Of a DNA stretch of 64,000 nt, positions 16,870 to 26,913 are shown piece after piece. Every line of letters begins with the position of its first letter. Positions within the stretch are counted from its first letter, which is position 1. A model generated the notes under the pieces. The model saw only the letters and a list, made by a program, of their open reading frames with translations. It searched no databases and had not been told where the DNA came from. This DNA comes from Stenotrophomonas sp046736075 (GTDB taxonomy: Bacteria; Pseudomonadota; Gammaproteobacteria; Xanthomonadales; Xanthomonadaceae), in contig NZ_CP177163.1 in assembly GCF_046736075.1 (NCBI RefSeq), positions 3,410,001 to 3,474,000 of the forward strand, read 5' to 3'. The translations under genes and the position numbers were made by a program.

Positions 16870-19473
16870 ATGTCAGCTTCCCCCCTTGTCGATCATTGGA
16901 TCGTACTGAAGTTCGGCGGCACCTCCGTGTCGCGTCGTCACCGCTGGGACACGATCGGGAAGCTGGCGAAAAAACGTGCGGAAGAAACCGGCTCGCGCGT
17001 GCTGGTGGTGGTCTCGGCGCTGTCCGGGGTGACCAACGAACTGACCGCGATCGCCGATGGCGCCGCCGACAGCCGCGCCCGCGTGGACGCGCTGGTGGCC
17101 CGCCACCGCGAGTTCCTGGTCGAACTGTCGCTGGATGCCGGCGCGCTCGACGTGCGCCTGGCCGCGCTGGCCGGGCTGCTCGACGATCCGCGTGCGGCGT
17201 CGCGTCCGCTGGACTGGCAGGCCGATGTGCTGGGCCAGGGCGAGCTGCTGTCGTCCACGGTGGGCGCGGCCTACCTGCGCGCCAGCGGCCTGGATTTCGG
17301 CTGGATGGATGCGCGCGAGTGGCTTGATGCCCTGCCGCCGCAGCCCAACCAGAGCGAGTGGTCGCAGCGCCTGTCGGTGAACTGCCAGTGGCGTGCCGAT
17401 GCTGCCTGGGCCGCGCGCTTCCATGCACAGCCCACCCGCATGCTGATCACCCAGGGCTTCATTTCGCGGCATGCCGACGGCGGTACCGCCATCCTCGGCC
17501 GCGGCGGCTCGGATACCTCGGCGGCGTACTTCGGTGCGCTGCTTGGCGCCAGCCGCGTGGAAATCTGGACCGATGTGCCGGGCATGTTCAGCGCCAATCC
17601 GAAGGACGTGCCCGATGCGCGCCTGCTGACCCGCCTGGACTATTACGAAGCCCAGGAAATCGCCACCACCGGCGCCAAGGTGCTGCATCCGCGCTCGATC
17701 AAGCCGTGCCGCGATGCCGGCGTGCCGATGGCGATCCTGGATACCGAACGCCCCGAACTGCCGGGCACCAGCATCGACGGCAATGCCGCGCCGGTGCCGG
17801 GCGTGAAGGCGATCAGCCGCCGCAACGGCATCGTGCTGGTGTCGATGGAAGGCATCGGCATGTGGCAGCAGGTCGGCTTCCTGGCCGATGTGTTCGGCCT
17901 GTTCAAGAAGCACGGGTTGTCGGTGGACCTGATCGGTTCGGCCGAGACCAACGTCACCGTGTCGCTGGACCCCTCCGAAAACCTGGTCAACACCGACGTG
18001 CTGGCCGCGCTGTCGGCGGACCTGTCGCAGATCTGCAAGGTCAAGGTGATCGTGCCGTGCGCGGCGATCACGCTGGTCGGGCGCGGCATGCGCTCGCTGC
18101 TGCACAAGCTGTCGGACGTGTGGGCCACGTTCGGCCGCGAGCGCGTGCACATGATTTCGCAGTCGTCCAACGACCTCAACCTGACCTTCGTGATCGACGA
18201 GTCCGACGCCGATGGCCTGCTGCCGATCCTGCACGCCGAGCTGATCGACAGCGGCGCGATGCCGGTGGAGGAGGGCGAGGTGTTCGGCCCACGCTGGCGC
18301 GAGATCGCCGGCACCGTCCGCGCGCGCGAAACCGCCTGGTGGCGCGGGCAGCGCGAGCACCTGCTGACGCTGGCCCAGGCCGGCACGCCGCGCTACGTGT
18401 ACAACCTGCCCACGGTGCGTGCGCGTGCGCGCGCGCTGACCGCGATCAAGGCCATCGACCAGCGCTACTACGCGATCAAGGCCAACTCGCACCCGGCCAT
18501 CCTGACGCTGCTGGAGCAGGAAGGCTTCGGCCTGGAGTGCGTGTCGCACGGCGAGCTCAAGCATGTCTTCAATACGCTGCCTGCGCTGTCGCCCCGTCGC
18601 GTGCTGTTCACCCCGAGCTTCGCGCCGCGTACCGAGTACGAGGCCGCCTTCGCGCTCGGCGTGACGGTCACCCTGGACAATGTGGAAGCGCTGCAGCGCT
18701 GGCCGGAGCTGTTCAGCAACCGCGAGCTGTGGCTGCGCGTGGACCTGGGCCGTGGCGAAGGCCACCACGCCAAGGTGCGCACCGGCGGCAAGGACTCCAA
18801 GTTCGGCCTGCCGATCGCGCGCGTGGACGAATTCGTGCGCCTGGCCACCGAGCTGGGCACCCGCGTGGTCGGCCTGCACGCGCACCTGGGCAGCGGCGTG
18901 GAAACCGCCCAGCACTGGCGCCTGATGTGCGATGAACTGGCCGGTTTCGCGCGCCGCATCGGCAGCATCGAAACGATCGACATCGGCGGCGGGCTGCCGA
19001 TTCCGTACAGCGCCGACGACGAGCCGTTCGACCTGGACGCGTGGGCGGTTGGCCTGGCCGAGGTCAAGGCGGTGCACCCGGCGTTCCGCCTGGCGATCGA
19101 ACCCGGCCGCTACCTGGTGGCCGAATCCGGCGTGCTGCTGACCCGCGCCACCCAGGTGGTGGAGAAGGACGGCGTGCGTCGCGTGGGCCTGGATGCGGGC
19201 ATGAACACTCTGATGCGCCCGGCGCTGTACGACGCCTGGCACGACATCGACAACCTCAGCCGGCTCGGGGGCTACGCGGAGGCCGCCTTCGACGTGGTCG
19301 GCCCGATCTGCGAGTCCAGCGACGTGTTCGGCAAGCGCCGCCGCCTGCCGGTGTCGACTGCCCCGGACGATGTGATGCTGATCGCCGATGCCGGCGCCTA
19401 CGGTTACGTCATGGCCAACACCTACAACCAGCGCGAGCTGCCGCGCGAGGACGTCATCGATGACGTGCCTTGA
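16870..19473 (+). CDS. Bifunctional aspartate kinase/diaminopimelate decarboxylase
   Basis: An 867-residue fusion of the first and last enzymes of lysine synthesis, typical of Xanthomonadaceae. The aspartate kinase half starts with VLKFGGTSVSRRHRW (about 1-300) and is followed by ACT regulatory segments (about 310-460: GIVLVSMEGIGMWQQVGF; AAITLVGRGMRSLLHKL). The decarboxylase half (about 490-867) has the PLP lysine in YYAIKANSHP (K537), the glycine loop DIGGGLPIPY and the active-site cysteine in CESSDVFGKRR (C814). It phosphorylates aspartate and decarboxylates meso-diaminopimelate. The gene immediately precedes murL and murD2, linking lysine and peptidoglycan precursors. Confidence 0.96.
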   Translation: MSASPLVDHWIVLKFGGTSVSRRHRWDTIGKLAKKRAEETGSRVLVVVSALSGVTNELTAIADGAADSRARVDALVARHREFLVELSLDAGALDVRLAALAGLLDDPRAASRPLDWQADVLGQGELLSSTVGAAYLRASGLDFGWMDAREWLDALPPQPNQSEWSQRLSVNCQWRADAAWAARFHAQPTRMLITQGFISRHADGGTAILGRGGSDTSAAYFGALLGASRVEIWTDVPGMFSANPKDVPDARLLTRLDYYEAQEIATTGAKVLHPRSIKPCRDAGVPMAILDTERPELPGTSIDGNAAPVPGVKAISRRNGIVLVSMEGIGMWQQVGFLADVFGLFKKHGLSVDLIGSAETNVTVSLDPSENLVNTDVLAALSADLSQICKVKVIVPCAAITLVGRGMRSLLHKLSDVWATFGRERVHMISQSSNDLNLTFVIDESDADGLLPILHAELIDSGAMPVEEGEVFGPRWREIAGTVRARETAWWRGQREHLLTLAQAGTPRYVYNLPTVRARARALTAIKAIDQRYYAIKANSHPAILTLLEQEGFGLECVSHGELKHVFNTLPALSPRRVLFTPSFAPRTEYEAAFALGVTVTLDNVEALQRWPELFSNRELWLRVDLGRGEGHHAKVRTGGKDSKFGLPIARVDEFVRLATELGTRVVGLHAHLGSGVETAQHWRLMCDELAGFARRIGSIETIDIGGGLPIPYSADDEPFDLDAWAVGLAEVKAVHPAFRLAIEPGRYLVAESGVLLTRATQVVEKDGVRRVGLDAGMNTLMRPALYDAWHDIDNLSRLGGYAEAAFDVVGPICESSDVFGKRRRLPVSTAPDDVMLIADAGAYGYVMANTYNQRELPREDVIDDVP

Positions 19474-19506
19474 TCGCCGCCTGCCGCCCTCTGAACCGGA
19501 TACACC

Positions 19507-20839
<1,333 letters not shown>

Positions 20840-20859
<20 letters not shown>

Positions 20860-22249
20860 GGGCAAGCGGGTCGCGTTGTGGGGCTGGGGGCGCGAAGGCC
20901 GTGCGGCATTCGGCGTGCTGCAGCAGCGGCTGCCCTCGCTGCCGCTGACCCTGTTCTGCCCCGAGGCCGAAGCCGCTGCAGCCCGTGAGGAAACCCACGG
21001 CGCGCTGCAGGTGCGTTCGGATGTCAGTGGCGACGCGCTGGCCGCGTTCGAGCTGGTGATCAAATCGCCGGGGATCAGCCCGTATGGCGAGGCCGCCCAG
21101 GCCGCCGCCGCGCGTGGTACGCAGTTCATCGGCGGCACCTCGCTGTGGTTTGCCGAACACGCCGATGCCGATGGCACCGTGCGCGACACCGTGTGCGTGA
21201 CCGGCACCAAGGGCAAGAGCACCACGACCTCGCTGCTGGCGCATCTGCTGCGTGCCTCCGGCGCGCCGACCGCGCTGGTGGGCAACATCGGCCTGCCACT
21301 GCTGGAAGTGCTCGACCCGCAGCCGGCGCCGCAGTACTGGGCGGTGGAGCTGTCCAGCTACCAGACCGGTGAAGTGGCGCGCAGCGGTGCGCACCCGCAG
21401 GTGGCGGTGGTACTGAACCTGTTCCCCGAGCATCTGGACTGGCACGGCAGCGAAGCGCGTTACATCCAGGACAAGCTGCGGCTGGTCACCGAGGCTGCGC
21501 CGCGCATCGCGGTGCTCAACGCCGCCGATCCGCACCTGGCTGCGTTGTCGCTACCCGACAGCGAGGTGGTGTGGTTCAACCAGCCGCAGGGCTGGCACAT
21601 GCGCGGCGATGTGGTCCATCGGGCCGGGCAGGCGGTGTTCGACACCAGCAGCACGCCGCTGCCGGGCCGCCACAACCGCGGCAACCTGTGCGCGGTGCTG
21701 GCCGCCGTGGAGGCGCTGGGGCTGGATGCCGTGGCGCTGGCGCCGTCGGTGCAGGCATTCCGGCCGCTGCCCAACCGGCTGCAGACCGTGGGCAGCCGCG
21801 AGGGTGTCACCTTCGTCAACGACTCCATCAGCACCACGCCGCATGCGAGCCTGGCGGCGCTGGAATGTTTTGCCGGGCGCCGCATCGCGCTGCTGGTCGG
21901 CGGCCATGATCGTGGCCTGGACTGGCACGACTTCGTCCAGCACATGGCCGATGACGTGCCACCGGTGGAGATCGTGACGATGGGGGCCAATGGGCCGCGC
22001 ATCCACGACCTGCTGCAGCCGCTGGCAGCGCAGGGGCGGTTCGGCCTGCACGCGGCCACCGACCTGGCCGAGGCGATGCGCCTGGCCCGGGCCGCACTGG
22101 GCGGGCAGGGCGGGGTGGTACTGATGTCGCCGGGCGCACCCAGCTATGGCGTGTACCGCGACTACGTCGCCCGTGGCCGCCACTTCGCCGAACTGGCCGG
22201 GTTCGACCCGGACCAGATCACCGCGATCCCGGGCATCGGCATCGCCTGA
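20840..22249 (+). CDS. murD2: UDP-MurNAc-L-alanine:L-glutamate ligase MurD2
   Basis: A 469-residue Mur ligase. Domains: N-terminal nucleotide-sugar fold (RVALWGWGREGRAAFGVLQQ), central ATPase with P-loop GTKGKSTTTSLLAHLL from about residue 122, and C-terminal domain (FVNDSISTTPHASLAALECF, LLVGGHDRGLDW). In the MurL pathway MurD2 adds L-Glu, not D-Glu, to UDP-MurNAc-L-Ala. The assignment as MurD2 rather than MurD depends on the adjacent murL. The GTG start lies inside murL, which gives a 20-bp overlap; no better start exists downstream without losing the first glycine-rich loop. Confidence 0.9.
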
Positions 22250-22272
22250 ACCGCACCCCCGCGCTGCGCGCG

Positions 22273-22679
22273 ATAGCCGGGCAGAGCCCGGCTCTACAGG
22301 CGCATCTCCGCTCCCCTCGTAGAGCCGGGCTCTGCCCGGCTGCTCTCCGATCAGAAACCGCACACCCCCGCGCTGCGCGCGATAGCCGGGCAGAGCCCGG
22401 CTCTACAGGCGCATCCCCGCTCCCCTCGTAGAGCCGGGCTCTGCCCGGCTGCTCTCCGATCAGAAACCGCAATCCCCCGCGCTGCGCGCGACAGCCGGGC
22501 AGAGCCCGGCTCTACAGGTGCATTCCCCGCTCCCCTCGTAGAGCCGGGCTCTGCCCGGCTGCTCTCCGATCAGAAACCGCAATCCCGCGCTTCGCGCGAT
22601 AGCCGGGCGGAGCCCGGCTCTACAGGCGCATCCCCCGCGCGCCACATCGCGCCACAGCCGGGCAGAGCCCGGCTCTACG
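22273..22679. repeat. SMAG array A (period about 110 bp)
   Basis: Four tandem copies of a block of about 110 bp. Each holds an inverted palindrome ending in CTAC (heads at 22293, 22403, 22512, 22620 and a fifth at 22675) and, in three blocks, a direct palindrome starting GTAGAGCCGGGCTC (22319, 22428, 22538). The connecting text (CTGCTCTCCGATCAGAAACC) is nearly identical between blocks, so the array grew by tandem duplication of a dimer of opposed SMAG units. It lies between murD2 and the dienelactone hydrolase gene and contains no gene. Confidence 0.9.
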
Positions 22680-22732
22680 GGGCGTTGCGGGGGGCACCGT
22701 ATAGTCGGGGTTCTTTCCCGAGGAGCAGGCGA

Positions 22733-23527
22733 ATGAACAGGCGATGGCAGTGGGGCGCGGCGATGCTGCTGGGCATGGCGGCGCTGCCGGCGATGGCGGC
22801 GATGAAGACCCAGCCGGTGGAGTGGACTCTGGATGGCACCACCTTCAGCGGCGTGCTGGTCTACGACGACAGCGAGTCTGACACGCGGCCTGGCCTGGTG
22901 ATGGTGCCCAACTGGAAGGGCGTCAACGACTCGGCGATCGCCAAGGCCAAGCAGCTGGCCGGCGATGACTACGTGGTGCTGGTTGCCGATGTGTACGGCA
23001 AAGGTGTGCGCCCGAAGACCGACGCCGAGGCCGGACCGGTCGCGACGAAACTCCGCAACGACCGCCCGGTGCTGCGCGCACGCGCGTTGAAGGCGATCGA
23101 GGTGCTCAAGGCGCAGGCGGGCAAGGCACCGCTGGATGCGGCACGGATCGGTGCGGTCGGCTTCTGTTTCGGTGGTACCACGGTGCTGGAGATGGCGCGC
23201 GCAGGCGCCCCGTTGGCCGGTGTGGTCAGCCTGCACGGTGGGTTGGGGTCGCCGTTGCCAGCCAAGGCCGGTGGCACGCATCCGTCGGTGCTGGTGCTCA
23301 ACGGCGCCGACGACAAGGGCGTGACCAAGGAAGACATCGCCAGCTTCGAGCAGGAGATGAACGCGGCCAAGGTCGACTGGGAGTTCACCAACTACAGCGG
23401 TGCGGTGCACTGCTTCGCCGAGTCCGATGCCAACAGTCCCCCGGGCTGCCTGTACAACCCGCGCGCCGCCAAGCGTGCGTGGAAGGCGCTGGATGAGTTC
23501 TTCGAGGAGCGCTTCGAGCGCCGCTGA
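22733..23527 (+). CDS. Exported dienelactone hydrolase family protein
   Basis: A 264-residue alpha/beta hydrolase of the DLH family with a signal peptide (MNRRWQWGAAMLLGMAALPA ending MA). The nucleophile is the cysteine of GFCFGG (C145), the hallmark of dienelactone hydrolases, with an acid in NGADDKGV and a histidine in YSGAVHCF. The substrate is unknown; most chromosomal homologues are not linked to chloroaromatic breakdown. A good ribosome binding site (GAGGAG) precedes the ATG; the upstream in-frame sequence belongs to the SMAG array. Confidence 0.9.
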   Translation: MNRRWQWGAAMLLGMAALPAMAAMKTQPVEWTLDGTTFSGVLVYDDSESDTRPGLVMVPNWKGVNDSAIAKAKQLAGDDYVVLVADVYGKGVRPKTDAEAGPVATKLRNDRPVLRARALKAIEVLKAQAGKAPLDAARIGAVGFCFGGTTVLEMARAGAPLAGVVSLHGGLGSPLPAKAGGTHPSVLVLNGADDKGVTKEDIASFEQEMNAAKVDWEFTNYSGAVHCFAESDANSPPGCLYNPRAAKRAWKALDEFFEERFERR

Positions 23528-23548
23528 GGGAGGACCGGCCGGCGCGAC

Positions 23549-23617
23549 GTAGGTGCAGCCGACCAGCGGTCGGCTCTACCGGCGGGGTGGTGTGCCGACC
23601 GTTTTGGTCGGCACACC
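23549..23617. repeat. SMAG unit plus a second palindrome between convergent genes
   Basis: A unit GTAGGTGCAGCCGACC...GGTCGGCTCTAC (23549-23579) is GTAG-headed on both strands. It is followed by a perfect 12-bp hairpin (GGTGTGCCGACC, loop GTTTT, complement; 23589-23617). Both lie between the stops of the convergent dienelactone hydrolase and polyprenyl synthase genes, where they can end transcription from both sides. Confidence 0.75.
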
Positions 23618-23622
23618 GTGCC

Positions 23623-24621
23623 TCAATGCGAGCGCTGTACCGCGTAGCGGGCCAGGCCGCGCAGGGCGGCAACGGCATCGTTGTCGGCCAGGCCGTCGAG
23701 CGCGCGCTCGGCGGCGTCGGCATATTCTTCGGCACGGCGGCGGCTGTACTCGAGCCCGCCGGTGGCGTGGATGGCGGCCAGCACCTCCGGCATCGCCTCG
23801 GCGTCGCCGTTCTGCACGATCTCGCGCAGGCGCTCGCGGGTGGTCGCATCGGAATGCGCCATCGCATGGATCAGCGGCAGGGTCGCCTTGCCTTCGGCGA
23901 GGTCGTCGCCCAGGTTCTTGCCCAGCTCATCGGCATTGGCCGAGTAATCGAGCACGTCGTCGGCGATCTGGAAGGCGTAGCCCAGGTGCATGCCGTAGTC
24001 GTACAGCGCCTGCTGGGTGGCCTCGTCGACGCCGCTGGCCAGTGCGCCCAGGCGGGTGCCGGCGGCGAACAGCACCGCGGTCTTGCGCTCGATCACGCGC
24101 AGGTAGGCCGCTTCGTCGGTGTCCGGGTTGTGGACGTGCAGCAGCTGCAGCACCTCGCCCTCGGCGATGCGGTTGGTGGTGTCGGCCAGGATCCGCATGA
24201 CCGGCATGCGGTCCAGTTCCACCATCAGCTGGAAGCTGCGCGAGTACAGGAAGTCGCCCACCAGCACGCTCGGCGCATTGCCCCAGAGGGCATTGGCAGT
24301 GCTGCGGCCACGGCGCAGGCTGGATTCGTCCACCACGTCGTCGTGCAGCAGGGTCGAGGTGTGGATGAACTCGATGATGGCCGCCAGCTGGTGGTGCTCC
24401 GGACCGGCCTGGCCGACCGCGTGGCCGGCCAGCATGACCAGCATCGGGCGCAGGCGCTTGCCACCGGCGGAGATGATGTGGTCGGCGATCTGGTTGATCA
24501 GGACGACATCCGAAGACAGTCGGCGGCGAATCAGGGCATCGACGGCGGCCATGTCGGGCGCGGCAAGCGACTGGATCTGGGGCAGGCCCAGCGCGGGGCG
24601 GGTGTCTTCGGTGATGGTCAT
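23623..24621 (-). CDS. ispB: Polyprenyl (octaprenyl) diphosphate synthase
   Basis: A 332-residue trans-prenyltransferase that makes the side chain of ubiquinone from FPP and IPP. First aspartate-rich motif: LLHDDVVDESSLRRG (about residues 91-105). Second: YAFQIADDVLDYSANADELG. The GGKRLRPMLVMLAG block for IPP binding is at about 53-66. The chain length C8 is inferred from the overall match to IspB, since ubiquinone-8 is the quinone of xanthomonads. Divergent from the GH13 gene. Confidence 0.93.
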   Translation of the reverse strand: MTITEDTRPALGLPQIQSLAAPDMAAVDALIRRRLSSDVVLINQIADHIISAGGKRLRPMLVMLAGHAVGQAGPEHHQLAAIIEFIHTSTLLHDDVVDESSLRRGRSTANALWGNAPSVLVGDFLYSRSFQLMVELDRMPVMRILADTTNRIAEGEVLQLLHVHNPDTDEAAYLRVIERKTAVLFAAGTRLGALASGVDEATQQALYDYGMHLGYAFQIADDVLDYSANADELGKNLGDDLAEGKATLPLIHAMAHSDATTRERLREIVQNGDAEAMPEVLAAIHATGGLEYSRRRAEEYADAAERALDGLADNDAVAALRGLARYAVQRSH

Positions 24622-24648
24622 GCGGTCTGACTTTCAGGCGTACAGCGA

Positions 24649-24654
24649 ATTATA
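24649..24654 (-). promoter_or_regulatory. Consensus -10 hexamer of ispB
   Basis: A perfect TATAAT on the minus strand lies 27 bp upstream of the ispB start codon. No good -35 element is visible 17 bp further up. Confidence 0.45.
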
Positions 24655-24706
24655 GGCGTTGCGGCCGTCTTCCGCCTGCGAAGACCGCCCGGGGCGGCCG
24701 ACGGCG

Positions 24707-24720
24707 TGAATACGTATGCA
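24707..24720. promoter_or_regulatory. Maltodextrin-regulon operator 1
   Basis: The 14-bp near-palindrome TGAATACGTATGCA, identical to the one at 32070 and the exact reverse complement of the one at 29798. Its symmetrical ACGT core and flanking arms are typical of LacI-family operators. It is 93 bp upstream of the GH13 alpha-glucosidase start. Confidence 0.75.
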
Positions 24721-24813
24721 TGCAGCGCCATCCCGGCAGGGCCGCCGCTAAGCTTGGCGGGTATGTTCTGGCCCCCGGATCGGGTGCCCTGGAAGCCCGG
24801 AGGGGGCCCTTAC

Positions 24814-26427
24814 ATGTTGCAGATTCCCTGGTGGCGCGGCGCCGTCATCTATCAGATCTACCCGCGCAGCTTCCTCGATGCCAACGGCGACGGGGTGGGC
24901 GACCTGCCCGGCATCATCGAGCGGCTGGACTACGTGGCCGCGCTGGGCGTGGACGCGATCTGGATCTCCCCGTTCTTCACCTCGCCGATGGCCGACTTCG
25001 GCTACGACATCGCCGACCACCGCGACGTGGACCCGTTGTTCGGCACCCTGGCCGACTTCGACCGCCTGCTGGCCAAGGCGCATGCGCTGGGCCTGAAGGT
25101 GATGATCGACCAGGTGTTCAGCCATACCTCGATCGAGCATGCCTGGTTCCGCGAGAGCCGCCAGGACCGCACCAACCCCAAGGCCGACTGGTACGTGTGG
25201 GCCGACCCGCGCGAGGACGGCACGCCGCCCAACAACTGGATGTCGATCTTCGGTGGCGTGGCCTGGCAGTGGGAGCCGCGCCGCGAGCAGTATTTCCTGC
25301 ACAACTTCCTGGCCGACCAGCCGGACCTGGACTTCCACAACCCGGCAGTGCAGCAGGCCACGCTGGATTACGTGCGGTTCTGGCTGGACCGCGGCGTGGA
25401 CGGGTTCCGCCTGGACTCGATCAACTTCTGCTTCCATGACGCGCAGCTGCGCGACAACCCGGCCAAGCCGCTGGAGAAGCGGGTGGGGCGCGGCTTCAGT
25501 GCCGACAACCCGTACGCGTACCAGTACCACCACTACAACAACACCCAGCCGGAGAACCTGGTCTTCATCGAGCGCCTGCGCGGCCTGCTCGACGCGTACC
25601 CGGGCACCGTGAGCCTGGGCGAAATCTCCGCCGAGGATTCGCTGGCCACCACCGCCGAGTACACCGCGCCCGGTCGCCTGCACATGGGCTACAGCTTCGA
25701 GCTGCTGGTGAAGGACTTCAGCGCCGGCTACATCCGCGACACCGTGTCGCGGCTGGAAGCGACCATGACCGAGGGGTGGCCGTGCTGGGCGATCTCCAAC
25801 CACGACGTGGAACGCGCGGTGACCCGGTGGGGCGGGCATCCGGCGCAACCGCGGCTGGCGCGCCTGCTGGTGGCGCTGCTGTGCTCGCTGCGCGGGTCGA
25901 TCTGCCTGTACCAGGGCGAAGAGCTGGGGCTGGGCGAGGCCGACGTGCCGTTCGAGGCGCTGCAGGACCCGTATGGCATCACCTTCTGGCCGAACTTCAA
26001 GGGCCGCGACGGCTGCCGCACGCCGATGCCGTGGATCGATGCGCCGCTGGCCGGCTTCACCACCGGCCAACCGTGGCTGCCGATTCCGGCCGAGCATCAG
26101 GCAGCGGCGGTAGCCGTGCAGATCCACGATCCAGGGTCGGTGCTCAACGCATTCCGCCAGTTCCTGGCCTGGCGCCGGACCATGCCGACCCTGCTGGTGG
26201 GCGACATCGCGTTCCTGGAAACGGCCGAGCCGGTGCTGATGTTCGAGCGTCGCCATGCGGGCGAGACGCTGCTGCTGGCCTTCAATCTGTCGGCCGAGCC
26301 GGTGCGCGTGGCGCTGCCGGGTGGCCAGTGGCAGGCACTGCACGTGCCCGGCCCGGACGTGGGAACCGCAGCGGCGGGCGAACTGACGCTGCCGGCGCAG
26401 TCGATGTACTGCGCGCGCAGGGACTGA
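24814..26427 (+). CDS. GH13 alpha-glucosidase (XgtA-like)
   Basis: A 537-residue cytoplasmic GH13 enzyme closely resembling the alpha-glucosidase/alpha-glucosyl transfer enzyme XgtA of Xanthomonas. Catalytic residues fall at the same numbers as I recall for XgtA: nucleophile D201 (GFRLDSINF), acid/base E270 (LGEISAEDS) and D331 (SNHDVERA). The first conserved region is VMIDQVFSHTS. It cleaves alpha-1,4-linked maltose and short maltodextrins, and may transfer glucose to acceptors. The ATG follows a strong GGAGGGGG; an open frame upstream contains the operator and is not coding. No signal peptide. Confidence 0.94.
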   Translation: MLQIPWWRGAVIYQIYPRSFLDANGDGVGDLPGIIERLDYVAALGVDAIWISPFFTSPMADFGYDIADHRDVDPLFGTLADFDRLLAKAHALGLKVMIDQVFSHTSIEHAWFRESRQDRTNPKADWYVWADPREDGTPPNNWMSIFGGVAWQWEPRREQYFLHNFLADQPDLDFHNPAVQQATLDYVRFWLDRGVDGFRLDSINFCFHDAQLRDNPAKPLEKRVGRGFSADNPYAYQYHHYNNTQPENLVFIERLRGLLDAYPGTVSLGEISAEDSLATTAEYTAPGRLHMGYSFELLVKDFSAGYIRDTVSRLEATMTEGWPCWAISNHDVERAVTRWGGHPAQPRLARLLVALLCSLRGSICLYQGEELGLGEADVPFEALQDPYGITFWPNFKGRDGCRTPMPWIDAPLAGFTTGQPWLPIPAEHQAAAVAVQIHDPGSVLNAFRQFLAWRRTMPTLLVGDIAFLETAEPVLMFERRHAGETLLLAFNLSAEPVRVALPGGQWQALHVPGPDVGTAAAGELTLPAQSMYCARRD

Positions 26428-26450
26428 CACGTTTTTCCGGTGGTATTGAG

Positions 26451-26483
26451 AGGGCGGGGCCACGTGCCCCGCCCTTTTTTTTT
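26451..26483 (+). terminator. Rho-independent terminator of the GH13 alpha-glucosidase
   Basis: Ten-bp perfect stem AGGGCGGGGC/GCCCCGCCCT with a CACGT loop followed by nine T residues, starting 23 bp after the stop codon. Confidence 0.95.
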
Positions 26484-26515
26484 GGCCCGGCAGACATCAA
26501 AACCCCCAACGCCCC

Positions 26516-26826
26516 GTAGAGCCGGGCTCTGCCCGGCTGCCCTTGGTGCCGTCATCGAACATCCCGACGCGCCGCCCTCTGCCCGGCTGCCCTTCATGCC
26601 GTCATCGAACATCCCGACGCGCCGCCCGTAGAGCCGGGCTCTGCCCGGCTGTCCTTCGTGCCGTCATCGAACATCCAGACGCGCCGCCCTCTGCCCGGCT
26701 GCCCTTCATGCCGTCATCGAACATCCTGACGTGCCGCCCGTAGAGCCGGGCTCTGCCCGGCTGCCCTTCGTGCCGGTATCGAACATCCCGCGCTGCGCGC
26801 GATAGCCGAGCAGAGCTCGGCTCTAC
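26516..26826. repeat. SMAG array B with alternating full and truncated units
   Basis: Full GTAG-headed units (GTAGAGCCGGGCTCTGCCC) start at 26516, 26628 and 26740. Between them sit two shortened copies (near 26573 and 26685) that keep only CTCTGCCCGGCTGCCC and have lost the GTAGAGCCGGG arm. All share the same spacer (GCCGTCATCGAACATCC). An opposite unit ends in CTAC at 26823. The period of the full/short pair is 112 bp. Located between convergent genes; no coding sequence. Confidence 0.88.
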
Positions 26827-26857
26827 AAAGTGTCGCACCGAAATCCTGCGTCCCTGA

Positions 26858-26890
26858 AAACAGAAAACCCGCTGCCAGGGCAGCGGGTTT
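26858..26890 (-). terminator. Terminator of the TonB-receptor gene
   Basis: On the minus strand an 11-bp stem AAACCCGCTGC/GCAGCGGGTTT with a four-base loop is followed by TTTTCTGTTTT. It begins 24 bp after the receptor stop codon. Confidence 0.85.
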
Positions 26891-26913
26891 CCGTCAGCGT
26901 CGTTGTGCGGGGA

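Noticed and set aside
24706..24813. Upstream extension of the GH13 alpha-glucosidase
   Set aside because: This in-frame stretch contains the regulatory operator, and a strong ribosome binding site precedes the ATG at 24814.
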